DNA from: Amaranthus tricolor
Lineage: Eukaryota > Streptophyta > Magnoliopsida > Caryophyllales > Amaranthaceae
Direction: 5' to 3'
DNA length: 64,000 bases
Assembly (NCBI RefSeq): GCF_026212465.1
Contig: NC_080050.1
Coordinates: forward strand, 29,422,070-29,486,069
Below, one piece after another: positions 47,601-59,860 of the stretch (its first letter is position 1; each line of letters opens with the position of its first letter). The position numbers and the translations under genes were made by a program. Below the pieces are notes generated by a model that saw only the letters and a list, made by a program, of their open reading frames with translations, searched no databases and had not been told where the DNA came from.

Positions 47601-50600
47601 TAACTAGTTTATCTAACCTTCTCTTTCTTTCCAGTTAATTCGGAACCGTTATCCGTCCATTGAAAAACGCCTTTTTGATGACGTCCTTGGTAAAAATCAT
47701 GTTTGATACTTTTTAGTTGATTTAAATACAATTACATTGATTTTTCATTATTTATTTAACTGGAGAAGGGAATTGACGTATGGCTTTGTACAATATTCAG
47801 CTACATTTGTTCTCCACCATCCAGAGCATGGCCACACTGTTGTTCTTCCTATCATTTCTATCATTATCGATGGCACACTAGTATATGATAAGGATAGGCC
47901 TCCTTTTGCGTCTTTCATTTCTTTATTCTGTCCAAATGACGAGGTATGTATATCATACTCTGATGAACTTTCTTGCATGTTTTTTTTCTACAGTGCTATA
48001 TGTAATGCTTTTAGCCGCCTAACTATTAAATTTTTAAGTTCCATAGATTGCAAGGTATGATGTTATATTTGTCACATTGTCGATGTGATCTCTTAAGTCT
48101 AGCTGAAGAGGACATACATTGCTATCTGTTTTGCAGAACGAGTATTCTGAACAGTGGGCACTAGCATGTGGGGAGATTCTGCGAATATTGACTCACTATA
48201 ATCGCCCAATCTACAAGGTTGAGCGCCAGAAAAGTTCAGAAGGCTGCACCAGCAGTAAAGATCATGCTTCTTGCAGCAATGGTTCAAGTGTCGAATCATC
48301 TCATGGCTCTTCTGGGCAAAGTGAACGAAGACCTTCAAGGCCTTTGTCCCCTTGGATCACTGACATATTGCTTGCAGCACCTCTTGGTATCAAAAGTGAT
48401 TACTTTCGATGGTACGTGATTCATTAGAGTAATTCACCAATCTAGTTACTCAATCTCTGAATTTCTGTGGTGGTATGGAGTTTTTGCAAATTTTTGGATG
48501 TGGATGCTTTGATTTGATGCGTCTTGTAGCGTAAAAGTACCTATACTTTGAGTGTTGTACAAAGTCCAAACTATAATATACCAGAATAAAAAGTACAAAC
48601 TATAATATACATTTGATCCCTACTTTATGTCCCTTCTATATTCTAATATGGTTGTGCGTTTTCTGCTAGTAAGAATTGAAGCTGGTGGAAACTGGTGGTT
48701 GCTAGGGTTCTAAGTGTTTGCGGTTAAGGTTTCATAGCATAGTGTAAAACAAGGCCATATTGCGTCGCATCACCCACATTGTAAAAGTTTTCAAAACAAA
48801 CGATCAAATATTTCTCGTGTTGTAAAGGTGTTAAAAAGCCGTGTTTTGGGCCATATCAAGGGATATATTATGATTCAACCGATTTTTGGGCATTGCGTTA
48901 ATCGCATCACTCCATCACCGTTCCGTTATCGCAATCGGGAACATTTTTACACTATGTTTCATGGTGGAGAAATGTTAAAGTGTTTAAACGAGAGAAGGGG
49001 TTAATCTTAGTGTTGGGAACAGTGTAGATGTGCACCGGAATTGTTGGCGTATAGTGCACCTCCTAATGGCTATGGTAGGGATGGGAAGAGTAGAGTGCAA
49101 AAGGGCTCAACTGTAGAGTTATGGTTGTGGTAGTGGTGGTGCTTTGAGCATGAGAAGGAAAAGAAAGCCTTAAAGTCATAATATAGATATAATGACGATA
49201 CGAAAGGTCGTAGGTTGTGCTTGACAGTTTTGGAAAGGGTATGTCTACAATTAACAATTAGCAGCCTGAGAAGTTGGGTTGGGTTTAGGTTGTGTATAAA
49301 TGGGTTAGTTCAGTAATATAGGTTGGAAATCAGGACCTTAACCTACTTTTCACATATTAGGTCGACTTGATTTGACCCATTAAACCTGATATTTTTAATC
49401 GAGTGAAGACACTTAAAATATTCATTTCACCTATTTATTTTTTTATCAACCTGAAGCAATATTGATTTTTTTTAGTTAACAGACTTAGCAAATTATGAAT
49501 CAGGTTTAGACTTAACAGATTGTAAATCAGAATTCACTCTTAGAAAATGTTCATGATCAAAACTAACAAATCAAAATTTAGACTTAGCAAATCAGAATTC
49601 ACACTTGGCAGATGTTCATCATACAAATTAGCAAATCAAAATTTGAATCTTAGTTGACACCACAGGCATTTGGCAGATGTTCATCATACAAATTAGCAAA
49701 TCAAAATTTGAATCTTAGTTGACACCACAGGTGAACACTAAAGAATTTCAATACGGGTTGACTCGACCTGAAATGGAACCATTTAATTAAACGATTAAAA
49801 AAGTTTTTTTTTTCAGGTTCAAAATTTTAACCTCAACCTTAACGAGGTAATTTTGGGTTTTGTTTTGGTTGAGTTAGTAGATAGGGTTTAGTTTTGCTAG
49901 GCCTAGGAATTAGGTTATTATTAGTTGTTTATAGTTTTTTATGAGACCACTTGACACCTATAGTTTGACTTATCGTTAATTCTACCAATTTATTTTGCCA
50001 CTGAAATTTAGCTTCTAAGTAGTATAGTTTGTTCAGCTGTATGTAGGAAGTGCTAATTTTGGTGGGATGTTCCACTTTCCTTGGGGACCTTGGTAAGAAA
50101 GTTCTCTATTTTATGGGATCGAGAAGTAGTTTCTATGTTAGCTGTTCAAACCACTACAATCATCTACTTCTTTGGCCTTCTCATGTTTGAATTTATTAAG
50201 TAAACAAGGACTTATAAGAATTTCCGCTAGCAGCTTGTCGAATTGGCTGCACAATACATCAGGCATCCAACCTTTTTTGATAAATTAATGAAGTTGGCTT
50301 TATGAGTGGGTTTGCGACTAAATCTAACTTATACATTAGAAGTTCAATTGTTTCTCATGGGGGGTTCTTTTTTTTTTTTTGGGGGGGGGGGGGGGGTTGT
50401 GAAACTGTACCTGCTGAACTTTCTGCGTTTGATTTGCCTGCTATTGGGGGGTTGAAGAATATGATGGGAGTTGCATATCAAGGATGTAGGTGAAAAGGAG
50501 AATTGGGATTAGGGGTAAATGGTAGAGTGTGGCTAGGTATGGGGATTATGGAGTGCCAATTTTCTATCTCAGGTCTTTGCTGATACTGCCTGTCCCTTTT

Positions 50601-53600
50601 GTGTTCCTTTTCATTGCCTGAATTTCTATCATATTAATGATCCGTTAGACATGATTTGTATGTTTCTTGAGGTGTTAAAGGGTTATTTATACTTATCGTA
50701 AATGGATTTATGTGTAAATTCATCTATATATCACTTTTTGATGGTTCAACACTCTCTTACTAACAATTGCAGGTGCGGTGGAGTTATGGGAAGGTATGCC
50801 GCTGGAGAACTCAAGCCACCTATGATTGGTAAGAATATTTTTCATTAAAGGAGACATTGCTTTGAAGAGCTCTCGATTTGCTTTTCATAGCTGTATACAT
50901 GTTGTGGTTTTTGTTTCTCTACTAATTTTATTTAATTAAACAAGTGGAAGTTTCCAAAATATGCAATGCACCTAACTGGTAGCTTGAGAATGATGTGGTA
51001 GCGGTGGAGCTTGTGTGAAAAATAAATTGTGTGATAATACTGTGTCTTGTTTATCAAGTTAAGGTACATGTATATTTGTCTAATTAATAACCCTCATCTT
51101 ACCACATTGGTGTATTTCCAGGTCTTTGTGTAGGGCTCTATGTTATTGACTCTCTTTTAGTAGTTAAGTGTCTTGTTGGGTGCTAAAGTTTTAGGCATGT
51201 AGTAATATAGCAAATTACAACAGTGCCAAGGTATTTGAAGCATCTGCTTAGAGCAATTTCTTTCTGTTCTAGCTTTATTGTGCCTCACGTTATCTCGTTT
51301 GTGCTAAAGTTGTACTTCATTTACTCCTTACTCCAACTTAATTTCAATTCCCATGACTCCAATTCTTGTCTTTATTGTTCTAACTTAGCATTTACCCCCA
51401 TCTCTAGTCTTATTTACCAAAAAAATGTCATTAGCAAACAACATGCACCAAGACATGTTTCCTTCTATCAATCGAGTTATCTCATTTAGGAGCTTAACAA
51501 AAAGAAAGGGGCTTAGGGCCGAGCCTAGATGAAGGTAATTGTGATTTATGATTGAAGTAATCTATTACCTTTTCACATGTCTTAATATTTGTCTTTATAT
51601 CTTGATACATATCTTGTACTATATTAATATATTTCTTGGAAATACCCTCTTTATCATTGTCCACCAAAGTACTTCTCTTGGTAACTTGTCGTATACTTTT
51701 TCATGTCAATAAAAACCATGTTCAAGTCTTTTTTCTAGCCCTATCGTACTCTATTATTTGTCTCATAAGGTGAATTGCTTCTATTGTGGATCTCCCCGGC
51801 ATCAATGTAACTGAATTTGAAATACACTTGGCGATGATATCTTTCTCCTTTAATGTTGCATTTGGTAACTACAGTTTCAAACACTAGATTTCTTATACGA
51901 AATTTTAAGTGATGTGTTCTAATTACAATCTGTTGTTTAGGAAAGAGTTTGATCTTAATTTCCAAAATTGAAAATTATAATTATCTTGATGAGTACTCAC
52001 TCCGTCCCAAAGAATTAGGCTCATTTTTTCTTTTTGGTTCGTCCTACCGAATTTGCCTCATTTGTATTGTGGCCATGATCCATACTCTTTCTTTAATTCT
52101 CACCTACACATATAACCTACTTTTAATCTCATTTACACATTTCTATCATTTTCTCATAAAATATACCTTTTTACCACTTTTATTCAAATTTCTTGATTTT
52201 CACTTCATTAATACTTAGATCTATTTCTTTAAAAAAAAGGGAGTATTATTTAAGAGACTACTAAAACTAAGACTTTTAAAACTTCTATATAGATCCTATT
52301 TTTCTCCAAGCCTAATTGGAAGGTTACCGAGAGAAATTAAGATTTATATTACTAGTGACATTTTTGATAAAGATGACAAAACCAATATCACATATTTGTG
52401 GTGATCATAGAGGAAATAAAAAGAGAAAGTCACTCGAGAGAGAACCAATACAAAAAAGGTTCTCACATGCCTAGTTTTCTTTATTTATTTATTTCCAAAT
52501 TCCAACTATACGGTTAGCTTAAATGTAAAACTCACACTTGCATTTAAGTGACTACACGTATGTGTGCGTGTGCATGTGCATGTGCATGTGCTTTAGTGCG
52601 GGTGTGTGCGTGTGTGTATAGATGTATATGTACAACTCACAGTTGACTTTAAGTGAGTGTGACTATGTGTTTGTGCATCTCCGTGTGCCTTTCTCTATCT
52701 CTACAGGTGTGAGCAGACTTGTGCATGCGTGCTTTCATATTTTATATTTTCATATAAGTGGAGAGGAAGTGTAGGTTAATCGATATTGTCAAGCAAAATG
52801 GCTAACAAGCCAGTTTAAGACAATGAAATATGACCAAGTATTACTCGGACTCTTCATTTTGCTTCACGTACCCGTGTCCGATCCTTGATCCTCGGACATT
52901 GGCATGGCACTTAAACACTTCATTTTAGGCATAGAATTGCATATCTTGACGTATCCGACACTTGGACACGTACTGGTATCCAACATCAGTACCCGAGTCC
53001 AAGTAACATAGCAGCTAAGTAATGACCTTTAACAAACAAGTGGAGAAAGGGGTCTTTAAATTGAATTACCCGGTATTGTCAAGCAGGAAGCTAACAGGCT
53101 AGTTTAATACTGTAATCTGAATCTTTCGTATTGTGAGCAAAATGCATATAAAACTGTTTCAATTATATTTAAAAGGGTAATTTCTATTTACCTCTGTACT
53201 GCAGCTTCTTCTCGGGGTAATGGAAAGCATCCTCAGTTGATGCCATCGACTCCTCGTTGGGCTGTTGCAAATGGTGCTGGTGTTATATTAAGTGTCTGTG
53301 ACGAGGAAGTTACCCGCTATGAGACCGCTAGTTTAACGGCAGTTGCTGTTCCTGCCCTTCTGCTTCCTCCTCCAACGACAGCTTTGGACGAGCATTTAGT
53401 TGCTGGTTTACCTGCAATTGAACCATATGCTAGATTATTCCATCGGTAAATTTCTGGAACATAAACTCGGTTTGATTATTTTGATGTTATGTATTTTTAT
53501 TAGTATTATCTATAATTTTTTTCTCGAGGAAGTTATTATGCTATAGCAACACCAAGTGCCACTCAGAGACTGTTGCTTGGACTTCTTGAAGCACCGCCAT

Positions 53601-56600
53601 CGTGGGCTCCAGATGCACTTGATGCAGCCGTGCAACTTGTAGAACTTCTGCGGGCGGCTGAAGATTATGCAACTGGGATGAGAGTAAGATCACTTTTTAT
53701 GCGTAAATTTTTTCCATGGGCCTCAATTGATTCACTTGCCATTAGATATACATTTTTTTGATTGTTCATTTAGAATGCAAACCTTTAGTTTTTCTTCGAT
53801 GCTAAGGTATGCCTTAATTTTGTACAGTTGCCAAGAAACTGGATGCACCTTCATTTTCTAAGAGCAATTGGTATTGCAATGTCTATGAGAGAAGGTATCG
53901 CAGCAGATGCAGCGGCGGCATTGTTGTTCCGTATACTATCTCAGCCTGCCTTGCTTTTTCCGCCATTGAGACAAGTCGAGGGGGTTGACGTCCAGCACGA
54001 ACCTTTAGGCGGCTATATTTCATGCTACAGAAAGCAGGTACAAATTTTCTGCTTATGCTGGGATTTTGGATTTTTTTGTGTGTGTGTGTGTGGGGGGGGG
54101 GGGGGAGGGGATTGGTGGTGAATAGGGGTGTTCAACGGGCTGGATAAGGACCGGGCCTAGCTTAAGTAAACTTAATATGAGCTTTAAATTGGCCGGGCGG
54201 GCTTGAAAAGCCCGGTCCGGCCCATTTTTAATACTTAAAATTATTGTAATCCCCATTTGTCAATTTATAATAATGAAATTGAAAAAATATTAATAATCTC
54301 CATTGACATTTCTATTTATAATATTTAAATTATCCATTAATTATGCTATTTACAAAGACCCTTTTTCGACCCTTATTGAGCCCTTTTATAGCCCGCTTCA
54401 TTTTAATTATTGTAGAACCTGTTTTTCGCCCGGCCTGTTTTCAACCCGGTCCTTACAAAGCCCTACTAATAACGGGCCGGATAAGGGCTTAAAATGGGGG
54501 CCTAGTCACACCTCTGAAAAATGCTGTGATTTCATAACCGAAATATAAACTTTTTTAATCAGATAGAAATGCCGGCTGCCGAAGCTACTATTGAAGCTAC
54601 TGCCCAGGGTATTGCATCAATGCTTTGTGCCCATGGTCCGGAGGTGGAATGGCGAATATGTACCATATGGGAAGCTGCTTATGGTCTGATACCGCTAAGT
54701 TCTTCAGCCGTTGATCTGCCTGAAATAATAGTTGCTACACCATTACAACCGCCTCTTTTATCATGGAACTTGTACATACCTCTCCTTAAAGTATTGGAGT
54801 ACCTTCCTCGAGGAAGTCCATCCGAAGCATGTCTTACGAAAATATTTGTGGCCACTGTCGAAGCAGTTCTTCAAAGAACATTTCCATTCGAGTCTTCTTC
54901 GGAAGAAAATCGAAGATCAAGATACAATTCGGAAGCAGGCCCGGCATCCAAAAACCTTGCTGTGGCAGAGCTTCGCACCATGGTTCATTCATTGTTCTTG
55001 GAGTCATGTGCTACTGTAGAGCTCGCCTCACGATTGCTATTTGTCGTGTTAACTGTTTGTGTCAGTCATGAAGCCCACACAAACGGGAAAACTTCAAGGG
55101 TCGAGGATCACTATGCTGGAAGCTCTTCCAAATACTTGAGATCAAGTCAATCTAGTGCTTCAAGTTCGAAGGATTCGAAGAGACAAAGAGAATCGAAAAG
55201 TAAGAAAGTAAAAAAACAAGGTCCTGTTGTGACATTTGATTCTTACGTTCTAGCTGCTGTTTGTGCTCTAGCCTGTGAGCTTCAGCTTTTTCCTTTGGTT
55301 GTGAGTGTATCTAATCCTTCAAGTTCCAAAAATTCCGAGGAAATTGCAAAGCCCGTCAAATTAAATGGTTCATCTCATGATTTCAAGGATGGAATTGACT
55401 CTGCGATCCGTCATACTCGTAGAATTTTGGCAATTCTAGAAGCATTGTTTTCACTGAAACCATCAACCATCGGTACATCATGGGGCTACAGTTCTAATGA
55501 AATAGTTGCCGCTGCTATGGTTGCTGCCCATATTTCCGAACTTTTCAGGCGATCGAAGGCTTGCATGAATGCTCTTTCGGTTTTAATGCGGTGTAAATGG
55601 GATAACGAGATCCACAACCGGGCATCATCGTTGTACAACTTAATTGATATTCATAGCAAGACGGTTGCATCAATTGCCCACAAGGCAGAACCATTAGAGG
55701 CACATTTGTCTCATACTCCTGTGTGGAGGGACTCGACCGTTACCAACGGAAGGACGCCTAATGAATCTACAACCAATCTATGTTTTCTATCAGAAGTTCC
55801 GTCAGCGTTGTCATGTGATAATCCTTCCCGTTCGAAGAATTTACCGAACGGTGGGAAGTCTGTGTACTCAACTGGAGATGCTGTAAATACCGCGGGCAAA
55901 AGGGTTGCAAGCTTTCAGTTTGATGCATCCGATTTGGCTCAATTCCTCACAATGGACAGGCATATAGGATTTAATTGCAGTGTACAGATTTTCCTGCAAT
56001 CAGTGCTTGAAGAGAAGCAAGAGCTATGCTTCTCGGTTGTTTCACTCCTTTGGCACAAGTTGATTGCGTCACCCGAAACACAACCTAGTGCAGAAAGTAC
56101 GTCTGCGCAGCAAGGATGGAGACAGGTATCCATGCATACTTATATCCCCTAACATCTCATCCACTCTATTCTTTCATCGTCTAATGTTTTGTCTTATTCT
56201 CCCAATATAAATTGATATTACAACTAAAAAATGGGGTGCAATTTCTTAGGTACGGAGAAAGTAATGCTTATGTTTGTGATATGAATTTGCTCATGTTGGC
56301 TTGCGTTTGTTGATTCAACATTATTCAACAGAAATAATGTTACCTTTTTGTTATGCGATACTCCTTCCGTTCCTTTATGTTTGTCCACTATGAAATAAAC
56401 TCATAAATTAACAAAATGGTTTTTTCTAGAGCAACTAAGGTATTATTATATTAAAAAAATACTACAAAATAATAAGAAAAAATTACTCAAACTTTTGTTA
56501 ATTTCCCTACAATAATACCAACTTTTCATTAACCATGAATAATACCAACTTAAGGGTGTGTTTTCCTAGAAGAATACTAACTTTTGTTTAACCATTAATT

Positions 56601-59054
56601 TACCTTTGTTTTTTGTCAAACAACCTATAAACAAAAGTTAGTACTATTATTCTGAGTAAACATCCCCTTAGTTGGTATTATTCATGTTTAATCAAAAGTT
56701 GGTATTATTGTAGGGGAATCAGTGAAAGTTTGTATTTTATACGGTAATGTTTCCAAATAATAATGATAGTTTTGGAAATAGATAAAAATAAATTTTTATG
56801 TTTTAAAAAATCCATAATTACATTGATTAGCAATCATTAATACACAAAATATGAAAAATAAAACTTTCTAATTAGGATAATATTGTCCAAATAATTTCCA
56901 GAAATAAAAAGTATTCTAAAGCGGACAAAAGGGGGGCAAACATAAAAGAACGGAGGGAGTACTTCAGTAATATCAGCACATTAGGAATTACATATTGACA
57001 TCTTTGTCATGTCTTTACGTTATTTATTTTTGAATCATCGTTACGTTATGTTTTATTCAGGTTGTTGATGCATTATGCAATGTTGTATCCGCATCACCGG
57101 CTAAAGCAGCTGCAGCAATTGTTCTTCAGGTCCAATTTTGTCCGTTCTTTAACTCCATTGCTATGACCCGTCTCTCTTTCTCAGAATAGCTTCCTAGAAA
57201 AACGAAGGAAATTCAGTGTCAAGTCTATAAAATTCAATCTTATATAATCCATACGCGTTTGTTTAGTCACATGCATTTTTTGATCAGGCGGAAAGGGAAT
57301 TACAGCCTTGGATTGCCAAAGATGACGATCAAGGCCAGAAAATGTGGAAGGTTAACCAACGGATCGTAAAGCTAATGGTGGAATTGATGAGAAATTCTGA
57401 TACCCCGGAGTCATTGGTCATACTGACAAGTGCTTCAGATCTTCTTCTACGTGCCACAGATGGAATGCTTGTTGATGGAGAAGCTTGCACCCTGCCTCAG
57501 TTGGAGGTAACATATTTTGTGAATTCCTTTCTAAGTCATCCTTGAAGCAATTTCATTTTCTCAGTGTTGTAAACCTGTTTGTAATCCAATGATTGTCTTG
57601 TCATACAATAACATAATTCAGAGTCCGGGCTTGATAAGGGCCCACTAAACTTCATATGGGCTTTAAATGGTCCTGGCTTTGAAAGCCCGGCCCTGACCAA
57701 TCCAGCCCATTTTTATTACTAAAAAATATTTTAATCCGCATTTATCATTTATAACAATTAAACTATCATTTATAATAATTAAATTGAAAAAATATTGATA
57801 ATTGGTCTTTATAATATTTGAATAATACATTAATTATGCTATTTACAAAGGCCCGTTTCGGAAACTTATTGAGCTCTTTATAGCACGCTTCATTTTAATT
57901 ATACTAGAACCTGTTTTCGGCCTGACCCTTACAAAGCCATTCTAAAAACGGGCCAGATAGGGCTAAAAATGGGGGCCTGGCACGTTGAACACCCCTAATT
58001 CAGAGTAATCACAATAATAGTATATAACACGTATATAAATTAGCGAAATTATCTTAGGATATCTATCTCATAACGGATTCTATTGTCACCAGAGCTAATG
58101 AACTTTGATGTTCTGTGTAACTTTTTGACAGCTGCTAGAGGCTACTGCCAGAGCAGTTCAAACTGTGCTGAAATGGGGCGAATCTGGATTAGCTGTTGCA
58201 GATGGCCTCTCTAATCTTTTGAAGGTATAAGTAGTACCTCAAGCAATCTCTGCCGTCATATACTTCTGCCATATTTTTTAGTCGCATATGTGGGACAAAA
58301 ATGTCCGTCCCTTATTTCATGGGGCCAAAGATTCCTAGTTCTTTGGTTTTGAATTATAATGGGCTATATTAAAATGACTCATTAAATCACTTACACTTCT
58401 TATTTATGTGAAGTTGTAGATGTTTGCTACCAAGGGTCATTCAGATCAACCTCTTTGTTATCACTAACATGGGTATGGTTGCGTACATCCAACTCCCCGA
58501 GCCCACATAAATGGGAGCCATTTCATAACATTGGGATATATATGAGAGAAATGGTTGCTAGTTCGTGCTAATGGGTGTGATACGTGAAAGAATTGTAAGA
58601 TTTTAGCGACCTTAGAGCCATATGCTCTTTTTTTCAAGTGGTCACAATCGATCGAAAATAGAGGTAGACCGGGGAAGAATTCTGAACAAATATTCTATTA
58701 CCCTAACGCCATTAAGATCTCACTTGACATATATTGTTTCCTATTGTAATGCAGTGCCGTCTACCAGCTACAGTTACGTGCCTCTCTCATCCAAGTGCAC
58801 ATGTGCGTGCTCTAAGCACATCGGTTCTTCGAGATATACAGCAGAACGGATCAATAAAACTGAGTTTTAAACAGGAAAATAAAAGTGGAATCCATGGATC
58901 ACCCTTCCAATACTTACATTTAGGCATCATCGACTGGCACGCAGATATTGAAAGATGTTTGACATGGGAAGCTCATAGTCGACTATCACGGGCAAAGACT
59001 ATCGAGTATCTCGATATGGCAGCAAAGGAATTAGGGTGTACAATAACCGTCTGA
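41640..59054 (+). CDS. GI: GIGANTEA, circadian clock and photoperiod protein
   Basis: Coding exons: 41640-41726, 47441-47512, 47635-47689, 47801-47943, 48137-48411, 50773-50828, 53205-53445, 53533-53683, 53828-54037, 54563-56125, 57061-57129, 57288-57506, 58132-58224, 58755-59054. All introns are GT-AG and every phase fits, giving 3534 nt and 1177 residues, close to the usual length near 1170. Landmarks: SSERWIDGLQFSSLFWPAP at the N-terminus, GELKPPMIASSRGNGKHPQL, LRAAEDYATGMRLPRNWMHL, EVEWRICTIWEAAYGLIPL (large exon, residues 431-951), a basic run KRQRESKSKKVKKQ that may aid nuclear import, and ELGCTITV at the end. GI is plant-specific. It stabilises ZEITLUPE with HSP90 and, with FKF1, removes CDF repressors to induce CONSTANS. 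No break is seen. Introns are unusually long (first coding intron 5.7 kb) because of inserted repeats. Confidence 0.97.
43790..46440 (+). mobile_element. Small LTR retroelement in GI intron 1
   Basis: Two diverged direct repeats, about 43790..44274 and 45891..46440, share blocks such as AAAGATGCTTGAACC, ATATATATNGACATATGTT, CTTCTTGTATTGAGATT and CTAGTTGGTGAA. Both end in TAACA. After the first comes a primer-site-like TTGATATCAAGAGCAAGAGG. Before the second is a purine tract GAGAAGGG. The 1.6 kb interior has only short broken frames and no convincing gag or pol. No target duplication was found. It accounts for nearly half of the 5.7 kb intron. Confidence 0.6.
47085..47205 (+). repeat. Dispersed short repeat, copy 3
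   Basis: Contains GGATGTACACAACGTTACCC and TTATTAATGATAA, a diverged form of the motif at 150..250. It lies in GI intron 1, about 240 bases before coding exon 2. Confidence 0.45.
49605..49731. repeat. 65-bp tandem duplication
   Basis: The unit, beginning TTGGCAGATGTTCATCATAC and ending GACACCACAGG, occurs twice head to tail (49605-49669 and 49670-49731) with virtually no difference. It is therefore a recent duplication inside the intron. Confidence 0.85.
50368..50396. repeat. Adjacent poly-T and poly-G runs
   Basis: A T run followed immediately by 16 G residues. It is in a GI intron. G runs of this length are prone to slippage and sequencing error. Confidence 0.7.
51215..51830 (-). mobile_element. 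RTE LINE RT fragment in a GI intron
   Basis: The minus strand reads MPGRSTIEAIHLMRQIIEYD, then frame-broken matches to the IDLEKAYDKLPREVLWW, SPFLF..DEITRLIE and LFANDI..VNKTRDG regions. These are the same RT blocks as the fragments at 2125..3445 and 3640..3960. It is inactive and antisense to GI, in the intron 50829..53204. Confidence 0.75.
51996..52243. mobile_element. Stowaway-type MITE in a GI intron
   Basis: The left end CTCACTCCGTCCCAAAG and the right end, complementary to TTAAAAAAAAGGGAG, are each flanked by TA. The interior is AT-rich and noncoding, about 248 bp. Confidence 0.65.
54123..54516. mobile_element. hAT-like MITE, copy 1 (GI intron)
   Basis: Begins TAGGGGTGTTCAACGGGC and has GGGCTTGAAAAGCCCGG-type and GGGCCGGATAAGGGC stretches in inverse arrangement at its two ends, with an AT-rich middle. 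It ends near GGGGCCTAGTCACACCTCTG, so the right end is decayed. The copy at 57625..57998 is homologous over its full length. Confidence 0.65.
54563..56125 (+). other. GI: GI large coding exon
   Basis: The 1563-nt exon (521 codons, phase 0 at both ends) holds nearly half of GI. It includes the variable basic/serine linker (SSKYLRSSQSSASSSKDS) and the conserved RRILAILEALFSLKPS and FSVVSLLWHKLIASPE stretches. It is listed separately because it is the single longest host coding block here. Confidence 0.95.
56361..56959. mobile_element. Stowaway-type MITE with a nested fold-back insert
   Basis: Ends CTCCTTCCGTTCCTTTATG and the complement of CATAAAAGAACGGAGGGAG are near-perfect inverted repeats flanked by TA. 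Inside, 56501..56717 is a second inverted repeat: CCCTACAATAATACCAACTT at the left and its complement ending TGGTATTATTGTAGGGG at the right. A small fold-back element has therefore jumped into the MITE. It lies in the GI intron 56126..57060. Confidence 0.75.
57625..57998. mobile_element. hAT-like MITE, copy 2 (GI intron), left tip missing
   Basis: Flanked by an 8-bp duplication TTCAGAGT (57617-57624, 57999-58006). The right end keeps CGTTGAACACCCCTA, but the left begins at CCGGGCTTGATAAGGGC, without the matching TAGGGGTGTTCAACG seen in the copy at 54123. It is in the GI intron 57507..58131. Confidence 0.75.
58425..58530 (-). repeat. Dispersed short repeat, copy 4 (inverted)
   Basis: On the minus strand contains GGATGTACGCAACCATACCC and GTTAGTGATAACAAAGAGG. 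It is in the last GI intron. Confidence 0.5.
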
Positions 59055-59660
59055 GTCCGACTTCCTTTCCCGTTTTAATACATATTCTGAGATCACACCT
59101 AAGCTGTTATTGGTTCGTTCAAACCGAGGAAAATTAATCCAATCCTAACAGTCTTTAGGCAAAATGATTCCTAGGAGGTGAAAAATAGGTCCTTTAGCGC
59201 AGTAATGTAAAACCCAGTTGTATTTGTGACACAGGAAATGCCCAGTGATCACAAATAAGTAGGTAAGCATAGTCTCGAGAACCATTGCCTGCTCGTGCTT
59301 CTGCCTTGACACGCCCGGATTATTTGTCTGTATTTAGATGACATGTTTATGCAGGATAAAATACTAGAAAAAATGTATTCTTATGGTATTATTTCCTTCA
59401 TCAGTGTTTATACTTCACCTCTTTGTAACATAATCATGCCTGTGAAAAGACAACAAATGGCAAGTACATGTATAAAAAACAGTTCATATTATCCCCTTCC
59501 TCTCGGTTTTTTCCGCACTAGGATTACATTTCTCCGTCCGTTTAAATTTGCTACATGACGTATATGGAAGCAAGAGTTTTTTCACAGTTTGTTTTGTGTA
59601 GGAAATTTAAATGGATAAGGGAATAAACTTTATTTTAATTATATATTTTGTCGGTGCATT
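59055..59660 (+). other. GI 3' flank
   Basis: Expected 3' untranslated region and downstream DNA; no gene was seen. The poly(A) site was not located. A possible tiny MITE lies at 59531..59622 (CTCCGTCCGTTTAAATTTGC against TAGGAAATTTAAATGGATAA). Confidence 0.4.
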
Positions 59661-59860
59661 TGATTAGTGTATATCTAAGTTGATGGTTGAAGTCCTAGGA
59701 TATGTTATATACTCTAATAAAAGCTAGAGGCCCAGTAGAGGAAAGAGGCGGGCAGGAGGGGTGGGTGCTGTTGGGCTCAGCTAGGCAGGGGAGGCTGTTG
59801 GGCTTAGAGCTGCTGTTGAGCTCAGCGAAGGATCAGGCCCAGAGGATGGTATAGGCTGGG

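Larger units (their letters stand above)
48412..50772 (+). other. GI intron with decayed repeat sequence
   Basis: The 2.36 kb intron following the 48137-48411 exon. It holds a 65-bp tandem duplication (49605..49731), a T then G homopolymer pair (50368..50396), and near 48880..48960 a sequence (ATCGCATCACTCCATCACCGTTCCG, here split: ATCGCATCACTCCATC then ACCGTTCCG, then TTTTTACACTATG) that resembles 3470..3545. No coding exon was seen in it. Confidence 0.5.

Noticed and set aside
53237..54121. Separate small plus-strand genes
   Set aside because: These frames are GI exons that run past their donors into introns; the spliced model explains them.
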